From assembly GCF_001514115.1 (NCBI RefSeq), contig NZ_KQ948455.1:110709-174708 (forward strand): a stretch of DNA of 64,000 bases. The letters are read 5' to 3'. Both the position numbers and the translations under genes were made by a program. How positions within the stretch are numbered: the first letter of the stretch is position 1; every line of letters starts with the position of its first letter. Below are positions 7,980 through 17,419 of the stretch, one piece after another. A model generated the notes under the pieces. It was not told the DNA's origin and made no database searches. It saw nothing but the letters and a program-made list of their open reading frames with translations. This stretch comes from Streptomyces olivochromogenes (lineage in GTDB: Bacteria > Actinomycetota > Actinomycetes > Streptomycetales > Streptomycetaceae).

Positions 7980-9479
7980 ATGTCCTCGCTCATGTCCTCG
8001 CCCATGCCCCTGCTCGCCGCCACCACCGCACCACCGGCCCCACCCCACACCGGCGGCCTGATCGCCCTCATCCACGGCACCGCCGGTCTGCTGACCGTCG
8101 CCGCGCTCGGCATCGCCCTGCTCCTCGTCCTGATCATCAAGGCGAGACTCCAGCCCTTCGTGGCGCTGCTCGCGGTCTCCATAGCCGTCGGCCTCTCGGC
8201 CGGTCTCTCCGTCACCGAACTCTTCGGCACGGTCCAGCGCTCCGACGCCGTCTCCCTCATCGAGTCCGGCATGGGCGGCACCCTCGGCCACATCGCGATC
8301 ATCATCGGGCTCGGCACGATGCTCGGCGCGATCCTCGAAGTCAGCGGCGGCGCCGAGGTGTTGGCGTCCCGGCTGCTGAACCTCTTCGGCGAGGAGCGGG
8401 CGCCCCTCGCCATGGGCCTCACCGGCCTCATCTTCGGTATCCCGGTCTTCTTCGACGTCGGCATCTTCGTCCTCGCGCCGATCGTGTACGCGGCCGCCAA
8501 GCGCGGCGGCAAGTCGATCCTGCTCTACTGCCTGCCCCTGCTCGCTGGTCTCTCCATGACCCACGCGTTCCTGCCGCCGCACCCGGGCCCGGTCGCCGCC
8601 GCGGGACTGCTCCACGTGCAGCTCGGCTGGGTCATCCTCATGGGCATCGTCTGCGGCATTCCCGCCGTCCTCGCCGCCTGGGTCTGGTCCGCGTGGATCG
8701 GCAGGCGGATCTTCGTCCCCGTACCGCAGGACATGGCCGAGGCCGCCGACGAGGCGAGGGCCGCGCTGGTCGAGGAGCAGCGGGCCGCCGGGGTCGCGCC
8801 GCAGGAGAAGCCGGTGCCGCTCGGCACGGTCCTGGCCATCATCGGTACGCCGCTGGTGCTGATCCTGCTCGCGACCTTCTCCTCGATCGCCTTCGACCCC
8901 TCCACGGGCCGCTCGGTCATCACGTTCTTCGGCCACCCCTTCGTCGCGCTGACGATCGCGCTGCTGCTGGCGTACTACCTGCTCGGCATCCGCCGCGGCT
9001 GGTCCCGCAAGTCGCTGGAGACGGTGTCCACGGCCTCGCTGAAGCCGGTCGGCAACATTCTGCTCGTGGTCGGCGCGGGCGGGGTCTTCGGCGCGGTCCT
9101 CAAGGGCAGCGGGGTCGCCCAGGCCCTCTCCGACACCTTCAACGACGTCGGTCTGCCGGTGATCGTCCTCGCCTACCTCATCTCCCTGGTCCTGCGGGTC
9201 GCCCAGGGCTCGGCCACGGTCGCCATCGTCACCACGGCCGGCATCGTGGCCCCGCTGCTGACCGAGGGCGACCACTCCCAGGCCTTCGTCGCCCTGGTCA
9301 TCATGGCGATCTCGGCGGGCTCCATCTTCGCCTCGCACGTCAACGACGGCGGCTTCTGGATGGTCGCGAAGTACTTCGGCATCTCCGAACGGGACACCCT
9401 CAAGACCTGGACGGTCCTGGAGTCGGTGCTGTCGGTGGCGGGCTTCGCGGTGGCGGCGGTGGTGAGCCTGTTCGTGTAG
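7980..9479 (+). CDS. GntP-family permease (gluconate / D-serine type)
   Basis: About 499 residues and a dozen membrane segments. The GntP signatures are clear: IIIGLGTMLGAILEVSGGAEVLA, FFDVGIFVLAPIVYAAA, LPPHPGPVAAAGLL and HVNDGGFWMVAKYFG. Members import gluconate, related sugar acids or D-serine (DsdX) with protons. I chose ATG 7980 (AGAGG 11 bp upstream); ATG 7992 and 8004 are alternatives. It follows the kinase-IclR-RidA operon and is the likely uptake system for whatever that pathway degrades. Confidence 0.87.
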   Translation: MSSLMSSPMPLLAATTAPPAPPHTGGLIALIHGTAGLLTVAALGIALLLVLIIKARLQPFVALLAVSIAVGLSAGLSVTELFGTVQRSDAVSLIESGMGGTLGHIAIIIGLGTMLGAILEVSGGAEVLASRLLNLFGEERAPLAMGLTGLIFGIPVFFDVGIFVLAPIVYAAAKRGGKSILLYCLPLLAGLSMTHAFLPPHPGPVAAAGLLHVQLGWVILMGIVCGIPAVLAAWVWSAWIGRRIFVPVPQDMAEAADEARAALVEEQRAAGVAPQEKPVPLGTVLAIIGTPLVLILLATFSSIAFDPSTGRSVITFFGHPFVALTIALLLAYYLLGIRRGWSRKSLETVSTASLKPVGNILLVVGAGGVFGAVLKGSGVAQALSDTFNDVGLPVIVLAYLISLVLRVAQGSATVAIVTTAGIVAPLLTEGDHSQAFVALVIMAISAGSIFASHVNDGGFWMVAKYFGISERDTLKTWTVLESVLSVAGFAVAAVVSLFV

Positions 9480-9529
9480 GTACGGGGCGTCTTCGTACAA
9501 CAGTCGCGTTGCCAACTTGGGGGCTGGCT

Positions 9530-10174
9530 GTGTCCGACACAGGATCTTCGACCATACTGCCCGCTGTGGAGCAGCGCATAGGTTCGAAGAGCCAGCCCCT
9601 GGACGCCGCCGCGGTGAACCCGGCGTACATCCCCGGGCTTACGTCACCCGCGAAGGCGGAGCCGAAGGACGCGGCCGTCGAGGAGGCCGCGTCCGAGGAG
9701 ACCGCCTCCGAAGAGGCCGTGTCCGAGGAGGCGGTTGTCGAGGACGCCGCCCCCGAGGACGAGGTTTCCGAGGAGGCGCCCGCCGAGCCCGAAGAGGAGG
9801 CCACCTCCGAATCCGACTCGGACTCCGGGCCCGAGCCCGAACCCGAACCCGACCCGGACGGGCCGGTGTTCGAGGCGTCCGACCGGCGCGCCTCGATCAA
9901 GGCCGACCACAGCGGCGTACACCTGCGCCTGGACGACCAGGAGGCGGAGTTCCGCTGGGACGAGATCGGCGCGGTCGAGACGGAGTCGCCCCGCTTCGGG
10001 AAGCGGTTCACCATCACGGTGCACACCCCGGACCGCCGCTGGTACCCGATCGAGATCGAGGCGACGGCCCGGGCGCGCTTCAAGGAGTGGGAGGACCAGC
10101 TGGACGCGGTCCTGGACGCCTACTTCGAAGACGGTGACGATTCTGAAGAGGCCCCGGACGAGAGCGCCCCGTAG
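9530..10174 (+). CDS. Acidic-linker protein with C-terminal PH-like domain
   Basis: A 214-residue protein beginning at GTG 9530 (GGGGG 6 bp upstream). Residues about 40-115 are an acidic low-complexity region of EEAASEE and PEPEPEPD repeats. The C-terminal 90 residues (ASIKADHSGVHLRLDDQEAE, FRWDEIGAVETESPRFGKRF, TITVHTPDRRWYPIEIEA) look like a small beta-rich PH-like fold. The protein encoded at 13768-14136 has a similar domain. No signal peptide. Function unknown. The stop codon lies inside a dispersed repeat that forms a hairpin with sequence near 10215. Confidence 0.65.
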   Translation: MSDTGSSTILPAVEQRIGSKSQPLDAAAVNPAYIPGLTSPAKAEPKDAAVEEAASEETASEEAVSEEAVVEDAAPEDEVSEEAPAEPEEEATSESDSDSGPEPEPEPDPDGPVFEASDRRASIKADHSGVHLRLDDQEAEFRWDEIGAVETESPRFGKRFTITVHTPDRRWYPIEIEATARARFKEWEDQLDAVLDAYFEDGDDSEEAPDESAP

Positions 10175-10221
10175 GGGCGCGGGGAACTGCGCGACCAGCC
10201 ACATCCGGCCCGCAGTTCCCC
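10173..10221. terminator. Repeat-derived hairpin between convergent genes
   Basis: GGGGAACTGCG at 10181-10191 pairs with CGCAGTTCCCC at 10211-10221. The left arm is part of a copy of the 20-bp core AGGGGCGCGGGGAACTGCGC (10173-10192) that recurs near 44.2 and 50.6 kb. It sits between two convergent genes and probably terminates both. Confidence 0.65.
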
Positions 10222-10242
10222 ACCCACCGGTCTGTCCCACTC

Positions 10243-11580
10243 CTAACTGCAGTACTGCGTCGCCTTCCCGATCGACCGGTACATGCAGTCCGCGTTCTCC
10301 AGCAACTGCAACACCGCGTCCCGGTTCCGTGAGGTCTCCCGCTCGATCACCTCGTCGGGCGGGTAGAACCCACCACCGGAACTGGACGTCGGATACATCT
10401 CGAAGGTGTAGTCGAAGATCTTCTGACTGCCCCAGAGATAGTCGTCGATCGACCCGTCGGTGATGTACAGGTCGCTGGACTGCTCCGGGGTGTACCCGTT
10501 GCTGGCCGCCATCTTCTGGCCGACGGCCTTGAACGCGGCGGCGTCGTCCGCGGTCATGCCGGTCGCGGTGTCGGCGGTGGTGTACCCGAAGGGCCACAGC
10601 ACGAGTTCGCTGTACGTGTGGAAGTCGATCCCGGCCGTGATCTGCTGCTTGCCGCCGACGACCCGGCTGCGTACGAAGTCGGCGACGACCTTCACCTCGG
10701 GTGCGGACTCGGCGGAGGCGCCGCGGTAGGTCTCGGAGGACGTGGAGCCGGACGAGCCGCCGCAGCAGCCCCACTTGTAGTTCCAGTTGCGGTTCAGGTC
10801 CGTACCGACGTACGAGGAACCGGAGTTGGGCTGGCGATTCTTGCGCCAGGAGCGGTAGGAGCCGGTCGCGATGTCGTACTCACCGCCGTCGGGGTTGAGG
10901 TCCGGGACGATCCAGATCTCGCGACCGTTCACCATGTTGGTGACGCGGGAGTCGCTGCCGTATCCGGCCCCGAGCTCGCGCAGCAGATACAGCGCCATCT
11001 CGACGGTCAGGTGCTCGCGGGCGTGCTGGTGGAAGGTGAGGAGGACCTCGGGCTCGTTCTCGTCGGTGGCCACGTTGTCGCTGACCTTGATGGCGACGAT
11101 GTCCCGGCCCTGGTACGACTTCCCGATCACCCGCTTGCTCATGATGCTGGGGTAGGCCGCGAGCCGCTGGTCGATCTCCGCGTTCGCCTCGGCGTAGTTG
11201 TGGTACTTCGAGTCGGCCGAGGGGAAGTCGAGGAGGCGGACGTCACCGGCGCCGTTCGACCGGTTCGGCGCGGACCCCAACAGGGAGACCTCGTAGCCGA
11301 GTTGGCGCAGCTTTTTGACCTGGTCGGCGCGGCCCGAGACGACGACGGTCTCCTCGTCGGCCTCGTCCACGGTGACACCGGTCTGCTGGATGGCGGTGCG
11401 GGTCACCGGGGTGGTGCTCTGGTGGATCTCGTACTGGCGTATGTCGTCGGCCGAGGGCGCGGGGGCTTTCGCTCCGGTCGCCGTGGCGTGGGTGGCGGTG
11501 GCGGTGATCGGGGCGGCGAGGGCGAGCGCGAGCAGGGTCGCGAGGGTGACGGTGCGCCTGCCGCGTCTGTGAAGTCGCAT
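10243..11580 (-). CDS. Secreted zinc carboxypeptidase (M14, carboxypeptidase T-like)
   Basis: A 445-residue pre-pro-enzyme. Signal peptide residues 1-30 ([20 protein letters not shown]), propeptide to about residue 120, then the M14 domain. Zinc ligands are His186 and Glu189 (HAREH) and His321 (GIDFHTYSE); the substrate Asn-Arg pair is at 263-264 (DLNRNW) and the catalytic Glu is Glu394 (YTFEMYP). It removes C-terminal residues from peptides outside the cell. Start ATG 11580 has AAGGAG at ideal spacing; the upstream extension to 11685 lacks a ribosome-binding site and would bury the signal peptide. Monocistronic. Confidence 0.92.
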   Translation of the reverse strand: MRLHRRGRRTVTLATLLALALAAPITATATHATATGAKAPAPSADDIRQYEIHQSTTPVTRTAIQQTGVTVDEADEETVVVSGRADQVKKLRQLGYEVSLLGSAPNRSNGAGDVRLLDFPSADSKYHNYAEANAEIDQRLAAYPSIMSKRVIGKSYQGRDIVAIKVSDNVATDENEPEVLLTFHQHAREHLTVEMALYLLRELGAGYGSDSRVTNMVNGREIWIVPDLNPDGGEYDIATGSYRSWRKNRQPNSGSSYVGTDLNRNWNYKWGCCGGSSGSTSSETYRGASAESAPEVKVVADFVRSRVVGGKQQITAGIDFHTYSELVLWPFGYTTADTATGMTADDAAAFKAVGQKMAASNGYTPEQSSDLYITDGSIDDYLWGSQKIFDYTFEMYPTSSSGGGFYPPDEVIERETSRNRDAVLQLLENADCMYRSIGKATQYCS

Positions 11581-11772
11581 GAAGTCTCCTTGGCGGAGTG
11601 TGGGGGGTGGAATCAGTGCGACGTACGGAGTGCGGGTGTGGCGCTCATGGTGAGTGTTTGGCATGGGCAGGTCAAGGGACGACAAAGAGCCGATGGCGGA
11701 AACCGGTCATGCCTCGGACCCCGCCGGCAGGTCTGCCCGACGGGGCCCGATGTGTGAGGGCGGCGAGGGAAC

Positions 11773-13032
11773 TCAGCCCAGACCGCGCCACTTCGCACTG
11801 AGGGCGATCGCCCGGAGCTGCTTCGTCGTGAGCGCGGGGGCGTCGCGCGTCGCGGCCGTCTCCTGGCTGCCGGAGTTGAAGGCACTGACCACCACACGGA
11901 ACCCGTCGGTCCTGAGGGTGTCGGCGGTCCACATGACGACGCCCGCGCCGCCCTTCTCGCCCGGCTCCTTGTGCGTGACGACCTTCGTGCCGTCGGCCAG
12001 CGTCTCGGCGCCCGCCCCGAAGAGCTGGTCCTCGACGTCCGACATGTTCGGCTGCACGTTGATCTGGACCAGGCTCCTGCCCTTGCCGTCATCGACGACG
12101 ACATAGGCGTACCCGCTGTCCGGGCCGCTCCTGGCGACCACCTTGACGCCCTTGGGAAGCAGCGAGACGAGCGTGGAAGCGATCGCGCCGCCGTCGATGC
12201 CCGAGGGCTGTGCGGGCGCCGCCGTCGGGGCCTTGGGGTCCACCGGGATCGCGTCGACGACGCCCAGCCACGCGGCGGCCGTGGCGAGTGTCCTCAACCG
12301 TGCCGGGGACAGCGGGGGTTCGGCCCTGCTGACCGGCGCGCCCTTCTCGGCCGCGGCGTTCCATTCGCTCACGCTGACGTGCTGACCCTTGGGGGTGACG
12401 AGGTCCGCCGTCCACAGCTTCGTGTCCGCGCGGCGGTCCGGGTACTCGTACCCCTGGAAGATCCTGAGCGCCGAGCCGTCGGACAGCCTGCTCACGACGC
12501 AACCGTCGTACGGCGTCAGGACTTTGTCCGGGCACTCGACGGTCTGGCGGGCCTGCTCGCTGCCCGGCAGGACCCGGTCGAAGCCGACGGCGACGGCCGC
12601 CTTGCCCTTGCCGTCGTCGTGGACGACCTGTGCGTACGGCGGCAGCCTGTCGTCCGTGCCGCGTGCTTGCGGCGAGCTGAACTCGCCCCGGGGGAGCAGC
12701 TTCTCGAGGATGCCGATCAGTTCGTCGCCTGTGTACGACGCCTTGGGCGTGGCCGAAGCGACGGGGGTCTTCGCACCGGTGGCCACGGACTGCCGCCCGT
12801 CGTCGCCGCCCGGTACGAGGAGTGCCCCGCCGAGGCCCACGAGCGCGACCGAGGCCACGCCCGCCACGACGGCGGCCCTGCGCCGCAGCAGCAGCCTGTG
12901 GCCGCGCGTCTCGCCGGCGGCGACCAGGGCGCGCCGGTCGGTCTCGTAGGCCCCGCCGGCCTGGTGCAGGGCCTCGCCGAGCCGTTCCTCGAAACGGTCC
13001 TGGTGGTCATGGTCGTGGTTGTCAACGGGCAT
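11773..13032 (-). CDS. Membrane protein paired with ECF sigma factor
   Basis: A 419-residue protein with a His/Asp-rich cytosolic N-terminus (residues 1-50), a basic stop (LLLRRRAAVV), one membrane helix at about 53-73 and a large extracytoplasmic region. That region carries a repeated pattern: LIGILEKLLPRGEFSSPQ and ASTLVSLLPKGVKVVARS each precede YAQVVHDDGKGKA or YAYVVVDDGKGRS, so the ectodomain looks like a tandem duplication. It begins 57 bp after the sigma gene. Position and topology suggest a sigma-associated sensor or anti-sigma factor, but I see no zinc-binding HxxxCxxC motif, so that is inference. Confidence 0.7.
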   Translation of the reverse strand: MPVDNHDHDHQDRFEERLGEALHQAGGAYETDRRALVAAGETRGHRLLLRRRAAVVAGVASVALVGLGGALLVPGGDDGRQSVATGAKTPVASATPKASYTGDELIGILEKLLPRGEFSSPQARGTDDRLPPYAQVVHDDGKGKAAVAVGFDRVLPGSEQARQTVECPDKVLTPYDGCVVSRLSDGSALRIFQGYEYPDRRADTKLWTADLVTPKGQHVSVSEWNAAAEKGAPVSRAEPPLSPARLRTLATAAAWLGVVDAIPVDPKAPTAAPAQPSGIDGGAIASTLVSLLPKGVKVVARSGPDSGYAYVVVDDGKGRSLVQINVQPNMSDVEDQLFGAGAETLADGTKVVTHKEPGEKGGAGVVMWTADTLRTDGFRVVVSAFNSGSQETAATRDAPALTTKQLRAIALSAKWRGLG

Positions 13033-13089
13033 GGCGAACCACCCTCTCTGCTCTCCGTAAGGGCTGTCTCTAAGGTCGTCGGCGCCGGG

Positions 13090-13605
13090 TCAGTGTCTGG
13101 CGTGCTCGCCGAGGGCGTCCCCGAGCAGCAGCCGCAGCCGGGCGAGTGCGCGGGTGCAGCGGGTGCGTACGGCGGCCGAGCTGACGTTCATGGCCTCGGC
13201 GGTCTCCTCGACGCTGCGGTCCTCCCAGTAGCGCAGCACGACCACGGCCCGGTCCTTGGCGGACAGCCGGCCGAGTGCCTCGACCAGGGTCAGCCGCAGG
13301 GGCGTGTCGGTGTCGGCCGCGCGGGGGTCGGGAAGGTCGGGGAACTCGTCCGTGGCGCGTTCCCGACTGCTGCGGCGCCGCTGGTGGGCGAGGAACGTAC
13401 GGGTGAGGACGGTCTGCGCGTATCCGGCGGGGTTGCCGACGCGGGAGACCCGGTACCAGCGGACGTACAGGCGACCGAGGGTCTCCTGCACCAGGTCCTC
13501 GGCGAGATGGGTGTCCCCGCCGGTGAGCAGACAGGCGGAACGGTAGAGATGCCCCGCCCGCGCCGCCGCGAACTCGGCGTAGTCGTCCCCCCGGACCTGT
13601 CTCAT
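13090..13605 (-). CDS. ECF RNA polymerase sigma factor (SigE-like family)
   Basis: A 171-residue sigma-70 family protein: region 2 (DDYAEFAAARAGHLYRSACL, HLAEDLVQETLGRLYVRW) and region 4 (LGRLSAKDRAVVVLRYWEDR, SVEETAEAMNVSSAAVRTRC). The linker is short, as in Streptomyces SigE-type ECF factors. Start ATG 13605. It is upstream of, and probably co-transcribed with, the membrane protein ending at 11773; the divergent small protein at 13768 may share the regulatory region. Confidence 0.9.
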   Translation of the reverse strand: MRQVRGDDYAEFAAARAGHLYRSACLLTGGDTHLAEDLVQETLGRLYVRWYRVSRVGNPAGYAQTVLTRTFLAHQRRRSSRERATDEFPDLPDPRAADTDTPLRLTLVEALGRLSAKDRAVVVLRYWEDRSVEETAEAMNVSSAAVRTRCTRALARLRLLLGDALGEHARH

Positions 13606-13767
13606 CCCGCCCCCGTGTCTCTGGTACCGCCGCCTTCACTTCATTGATGCGCCGGCCCCCCGGAAATGTTTCAGTGGACGGAAAGAAGGTCCAGAGGGGG
13701 CCCACAGGGAGTCCACGGGGGAGCCCTCCACGTAGGGGGTCTGCGTACGCCGGGATAGGTTGCCGGA

Positions 13768-14136
13768 GTGACAGACCAGCCGCCCGCTTCCACCCCACCC
13801 GGCTTCGGCCCGCCCCCGCCGCAGTACGCCCCGCAGCCGCCACCGCCCGCGGCGCCCGGCCCGGAGTTCCTGGCGGTAGACAAGCACAACTCGGTCGTCG
13901 TCGACGCGTCGGGCGTGGCCTTCGAGATGTACGACATCACAGTCGACTTCCCCTGGGCCGAGATCCGCAGCGTCCACTACAAGGCGAGCCCCAACGGCAA
14001 GGCCCTGATGGTCGCCGTGGTCCACCTGGACGGCAGGGTCTACGAGTGCGTGGTGACCGCGAAGCCGCGGGAGTTGTTGCGCGGGTGGTTCGCACAGTTG
14101 GCGTGGGTGCTGGGGTACTACCGGCCGATGGGGTAG
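13768..14136 (+). CDS. Small Pro-rich protein with PH-like domain
   Basis: 122 residues from GTG 13768 (CCGGA upstream). A Pro-rich N-terminus (PPGFGPPPPQYAPQPPPP) is followed by about 85 residues (FLAVDKHNSVVVDASGVAFE, DITVDFPWAEIRSVHYKASP, LMVAVVHLDGRVYECVVTAK) ending in ELLRGWFAQLAWVLGYY. The central pattern parallels the C-terminal domain of the 9530-10174 protein (VxxDxSGVxxxxxD, FxWxEIxxV), so I read the two as distant paralogues. No signal peptide. Function unknown. Confidence 0.7.
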   Translation: MTDQPPASTPPGFGPPPPQYAPQPPPPAAPGPEFLAVDKHNSVVVDASGVAFEMYDITVDFPWAEIRSVHYKASPNGKALMVAVVHLDGRVYECVVTAKPRELLRGWFAQLAWVLGYYRPMG

Positions 14137-14266
14137 CCGTTCGGCGGCTCAGAGAAGGTGGCCGGCACAGATTGTTGGCGATGTCGCGGATGAAGTCGCG
14201 TGACGCCTCTGGGGAGAGGGCCTGTGGTCGGGAAGGGCGCCCGACCTGTCTGTTCTTCTGCGCCCG

Positions 14267-16951
14267 TCAGGGCGTGAGCAGGTCGGCGAGTTCTGTTCGG
14301 GAGCTGATGCCGAGCTTGGGGAACGCGCGGTAGAGGTGGTGGCCGACGGTGCGCGGGCTCAGGAACAGCTGCGTGGCGATTTCGCGGTTGGTGGCACCGG
14401 TGGCCGCGAGACGGACGACTTCGCGCTCCTGGGCGCTCAGGCGGGTCAGGGGGGAGTCGGTGGCGTCGGACGGGTCGTGGGTTTCGCCGGCCGCCTGGAG
14501 TTCCGTGCGAGCGCGGTGGGCCCAGGGCCGGGCGTTGAGCTGATCGAAGATTTTCAGTGCGGTGCGCAGTTGGTCGCGGGCGTCGATCTTGCGGCGCGAG
14601 CGGCGTAGCCATTCACCGTAGAGGAGTTGGGTACGCGCCCGATCGAAGTCGTTGCCGTCGGTGTGCAGGTCCAAGGCGGCCAGATAGTGCTGCTCGGCCT
14701 GTGTGTCCGGGCTGGTCAGGGCCGCGCAGCGGTGCGCTTGGGCCGTGAAGTGGAGCTGCCCGAGGTCGGCCGCCCATGTCATGAGCTGGTCCGCGGGTGC
14801 CCGCGCCCCTTCCGGATGTCCGGCGCGCACAGCCGCCTCGATCAGATCCGGCAACAGGTGCCGGGCCAGGAAGGGGTGGCCCGCCGCCTGCCGGGCCGCC
14901 TCCAGATGGCGCAGCGCGTCCTGCGCCCGCCCGAGGGCGAGGTCGAGCAGCCCCAGCGCCCACAGCGCCTCCGCCACGCCCCGTCCGACCTCGCGCGGGC
15001 GGGTGTACTCCAGTGCCTGTTCGGCCATTTTCCGGGTCTGCGCCTCCTCCCCTTGGACGGCGGCCAGCACCGCCAACAGGGCGCGCAGATGGGCCGCTCG
15101 GTGGTCCAGGTCGTAGCCGTCGGCCAGCCGGAGCGCTTCGGTGGCGTGTGCGTGCGCGTCGTCGAGCCGGCCGAGCGCCAGCTCCACCTGGGCACGCAGA
15201 TGCAGCGTGGTGGGCAGCCATCCACCGATGCCCTGCTCGCGGCAGTGGGCGACCGCCGCGACGGCCAGTTCGTGCGCGGTCGCGTGATCGGCCATCAGGT
15301 GGCAGTGGATCGCGGTCACCAACTGGTCCATGAGCCCGACGTCGGCGAGGCGTCCGGCCCGTACGAGAGTGTCCAGGGCCCGGCGCGCGCCGGGCAGGTC
15401 GCCCGCCAGGAGGTGGACGGGCACGGCCAGGATCGGCAGATGGGGTGTGCGGACGCCGATCTCCACCATGAGGGGTGCGTCGCCCGCGCAGAAGGCCGCG
15501 TGGATGGCGTCGGTCAGCAGCGGCGCGAGCTTGTCGGGGCGGTCGGCCGAGATCGTGTTCGCGCAGTCGGCCAGGATGCGGGCGGCCCGGCGGGGGCTGC
15601 CGTAGCCGAGCTCGACCACGGAGCGTGCGCGCGCGAAGTCCGCCGCCATCCCCGGGTCCCGCAACGGCAGTGGCACCTGGTCGGCGAGAGCGCGGCACCG
15701 TTCGTCCTGGCCGGCCTCGCTCGCCTTCTGCGCGGCGGTGATCAGACGGCGGGCGTGCCGGTGCGGATCGGCGGTCAGGCGGGCGGCCCGCTCGTACGCC
15801 GCGGACGCGGACGCCATCGCCTGCCTGCTCCCGGCCCACTCGGCGACCCGTTCCAACTCCGCGGCGACCTCTTCGTCCGGGCCGGTCGTCGCGGCGGCCA
15901 GGTGCCAGGCGCGCCGGTGCGCGTGCTGGGCGCCTTCCAGGTCCGCCGCCAACGCCCGGTGCGCCGCGATCCGCCAGGCCAGCGGGGCCTGTTGGTAGGC
16001 GGCGAACCGGATGAGGGGGTGGCGGAAACGCAGTTTCTGCGCGGAGACGAAGACCAGGCCGGCACGTTCGGCGGGCTCCAGATCCCTGACCTCCCCGTCG
16101 AGCCGGCCCGCGGCTGCCAGCACGGTCGGAAGGTCCCCGGTGTCGTCGGCCGCGGCCACCGTGAGAGTGCGCTGGGTCGCGTCGGGAAGGCGGCGGATCT
16201 GCTGTGCGAACGCGTCCTGGAGCTGATGGGGCAGCTCGGGCCGCGCCTCGGCCGGCGCCAGCGGCCCCAGCTGTCCGGCGCGCTGCGCCGGGGTCAGCGC
16301 GGCGGCCAACTCCCGCAGCGCCAGCGGGTTTCCCTGCGCCTGGTCGAGGATGTGCTCGGCGACCGGGGGAGCGAGGCCGGGCAGCAGCGCCACGGCCGAC
16401 CGCCGGTCGATGCCGGTGACGTGTACGCGCGGCAGCGCCTTCGATCCGCTCTCCGGCGCGGTGCCGCGGGCGGCGAAGAGCATGACGATGCCTTCGTCCC
16501 GCAGCCGCCGGGCGGCAAAGGTCAGCGCGTCCCCGGACGGCCGGTCGAGCCATTGCAGGTCGTCGACCAGGCACAGCAGGGGGTCGTCCGTGGCCGCCTC
16601 GGACAGCAGCGACAGTGTGGCGAGCCCCAGGGTGAGACGGTCCCGTACGGGCTCGTCGCTCAGGCCGAAGACGGCGCGCAGAGCCCCGGCCTGCGGTCCC
16701 GGCAGCCGGTCGAGCAGATCGAGCACCGGCAGGAGGAGCTGATGGAGCCCTCCGAAAGCGAGCTCCATCTCCGACTCGATGCCCTCGACCCGCAGCACGC
16801 GCATGCCGTCCGCGTGGGCGGCCGCATGCTCAAGGAGAGTGGTCTTGCCGATGCCGGCCTCGCCGTGCAGCAGCAGTGAACTGCTCGCTCCGCTCCCGGA
16901 GTTGGCGAGCATCCGCTCAATGTGGCGTCGTTCCTCCGCGCGCCCCTGCAC
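14267..16951 (-). CDS. LuxR-family ATP-binding regulator (LAL type)
   Basis: About 894 residues. The N-terminal AAA/NB-ARC-like ATPase has Walker A GEAGIGKTTLLEHAA and Walker B LLCLVDDLQWLD; a long alpha-helical TPR-like region follows (repeats such as ALGLLDLALGRAQDALRHLE); a LuxR HTH closes the protein (LSAQEREVVRLAATGATNRE, then TVGHHLYRAFPKLGISSRTE). LAL regulators activate target operons in an ATP- or ligand-dependent way. I prefer GTG 16951 (GGGGAG 6 bp upstream, giving the usual VQGRAEE opening) over the longer GTG 16993. No secondary-metabolite cluster is adjacent, so the target is unclear. Confidence 0.88.
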   Translation of the reverse strand: MQGRAEERRHIERMLANSGSGASSSLLLHGEAGIGKTTLLEHAAAHADGMRVLRVEGIESEMELAFGGLHQLLLPVLDLLDRLPGPQAGALRAVFGLSDEPVRDRLTLGLATLSLLSEAATDDPLLCLVDDLQWLDRPSGDALTFAARRLRDEGIVMLFAARGTAPESGSKALPRVHVTGIDRRSAVALLPGLAPPVAEHILDQAQGNPLALRELAAALTPAQRAGQLGPLAPAEARPELPHQLQDAFAQQIRRLPDATQRTLTVAAADDTGDLPTVLAAAGRLDGEVRDLEPAERAGLVFVSAQKLRFRHPLIRFAAYQQAPLAWRIAAHRALAADLEGAQHAHRRAWHLAAATTGPDEEVAAELERVAEWAGSRQAMASASAAYERAARLTADPHRHARRLITAAQKASEAGQDERCRALADQVPLPLRDPGMAADFARARSVVELGYGSPRRAARILADCANTISADRPDKLAPLLTDAIHAAFCAGDAPLMVEIGVRTPHLPILAVPVHLLAGDLPGARRALDTLVRAGRLADVGLMDQLVTAIHCHLMADHATAHELAVAAVAHCREQGIGGWLPTTLHLRAQVELALGRLDDAHAHATEALRLADGYDLDHRAAHLRALLAVLAAVQGEEAQTRKMAEQALEYTRPREVGRGVAEALWALGLLDLALGRAQDALRHLEAARQAAGHPFLARHLLPDLIEAAVRAGHPEGARAPADQLMTWAADLGQLHFTAQAHRCAALTSPDTQAEQHYLAALDLHTDGNDFDRARTQLLYGEWLRRSRRKIDARDQLRTALKIFDQLNARPWAHRARTELQAAGETHDPSDATDSPLTRLSAQEREVVRLAATGATNREIATQLFLSPRTVGHHLYRAFPKLGISSRTELADLLTP

Positions 16952-17032
16952 CGTCCGCTCCCCCCGCCGGCAACCGAGCATCATGATCGGCACTGTACGT
17001 CGGAGGAGGAGCGATGCCGCAACGGGCCGTCC

Positions 17033-17383
17033 TCAGGCGCCTTCGAGCACCGGCCGGATCTCGATGGTCTCCAAAGTGCCGAGCCCCTCGGCGAGTTCCA
17101 CGGCTTCCTCACGGTCGGCCACGTCGATGACGAACCAGCCGCCCAGGGTCTCCTCGCCGGGGTGTGCGGGCCCGTCGGTCACCGTGGCGGGCGCCGCTTC
17201 GGTGGTCTTGCGCACGGTCGTCGCGGAGGCCGACCCGGTGTCCAGGGCATCGCCACTGATCAGTTTGCCTGCCGCCGCCATCTTGCCGATCCAGGTCTCG
17301 TACGCCGCTCGGTGAGCGGCCCGGTCGGTCCGGATCCGGTGGCGCGACTCATCGGTCTCGAAGATCACGAGTGCGTACTTCAT
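17033..17383 (-). CDS. YCII-related (DGPF-like) protein
   Basis: 116 residues (MKYALVIFETDESRHRIR, KMAAAGKLISGDALDTGS, ETLGGWFVIDVADREEAVEL, ETIEIRPVLEG). This ferredoxin-like YCII fold is common in Streptomyces, often next to ECF sigma factors. Start ATG 17383 has AAAGGGA upstream. It is 36 bp downstream of the virginiamycin B lyase gene on the same strand and may be co-transcribed. Biochemical role unknown. Confidence 0.8.
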   Translation of the reverse strand: MKYALVIFETDESRHRIRTDRAAHRAAYETWIGKMAAAGKLISGDALDTGSASATTVRKTTEAAPATVTDGPAHPGEETLGGWFVIDVADREEAVELAEGLGTLETIEIRPVLEGA

Positions 17384-17419
17384 GAGCGTTCCCTTTCGTT
17401 GCTTCGTTGCTTCATTGCT

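Noticed and set aside
7953..9515. 520-codon minus-strand frame opposite the GntP gene
   Set aside because: Composition (Asp, Arg, Glu, His runs) is that of a GC-bias shadow; the opposite strand has a clear GntP permease.
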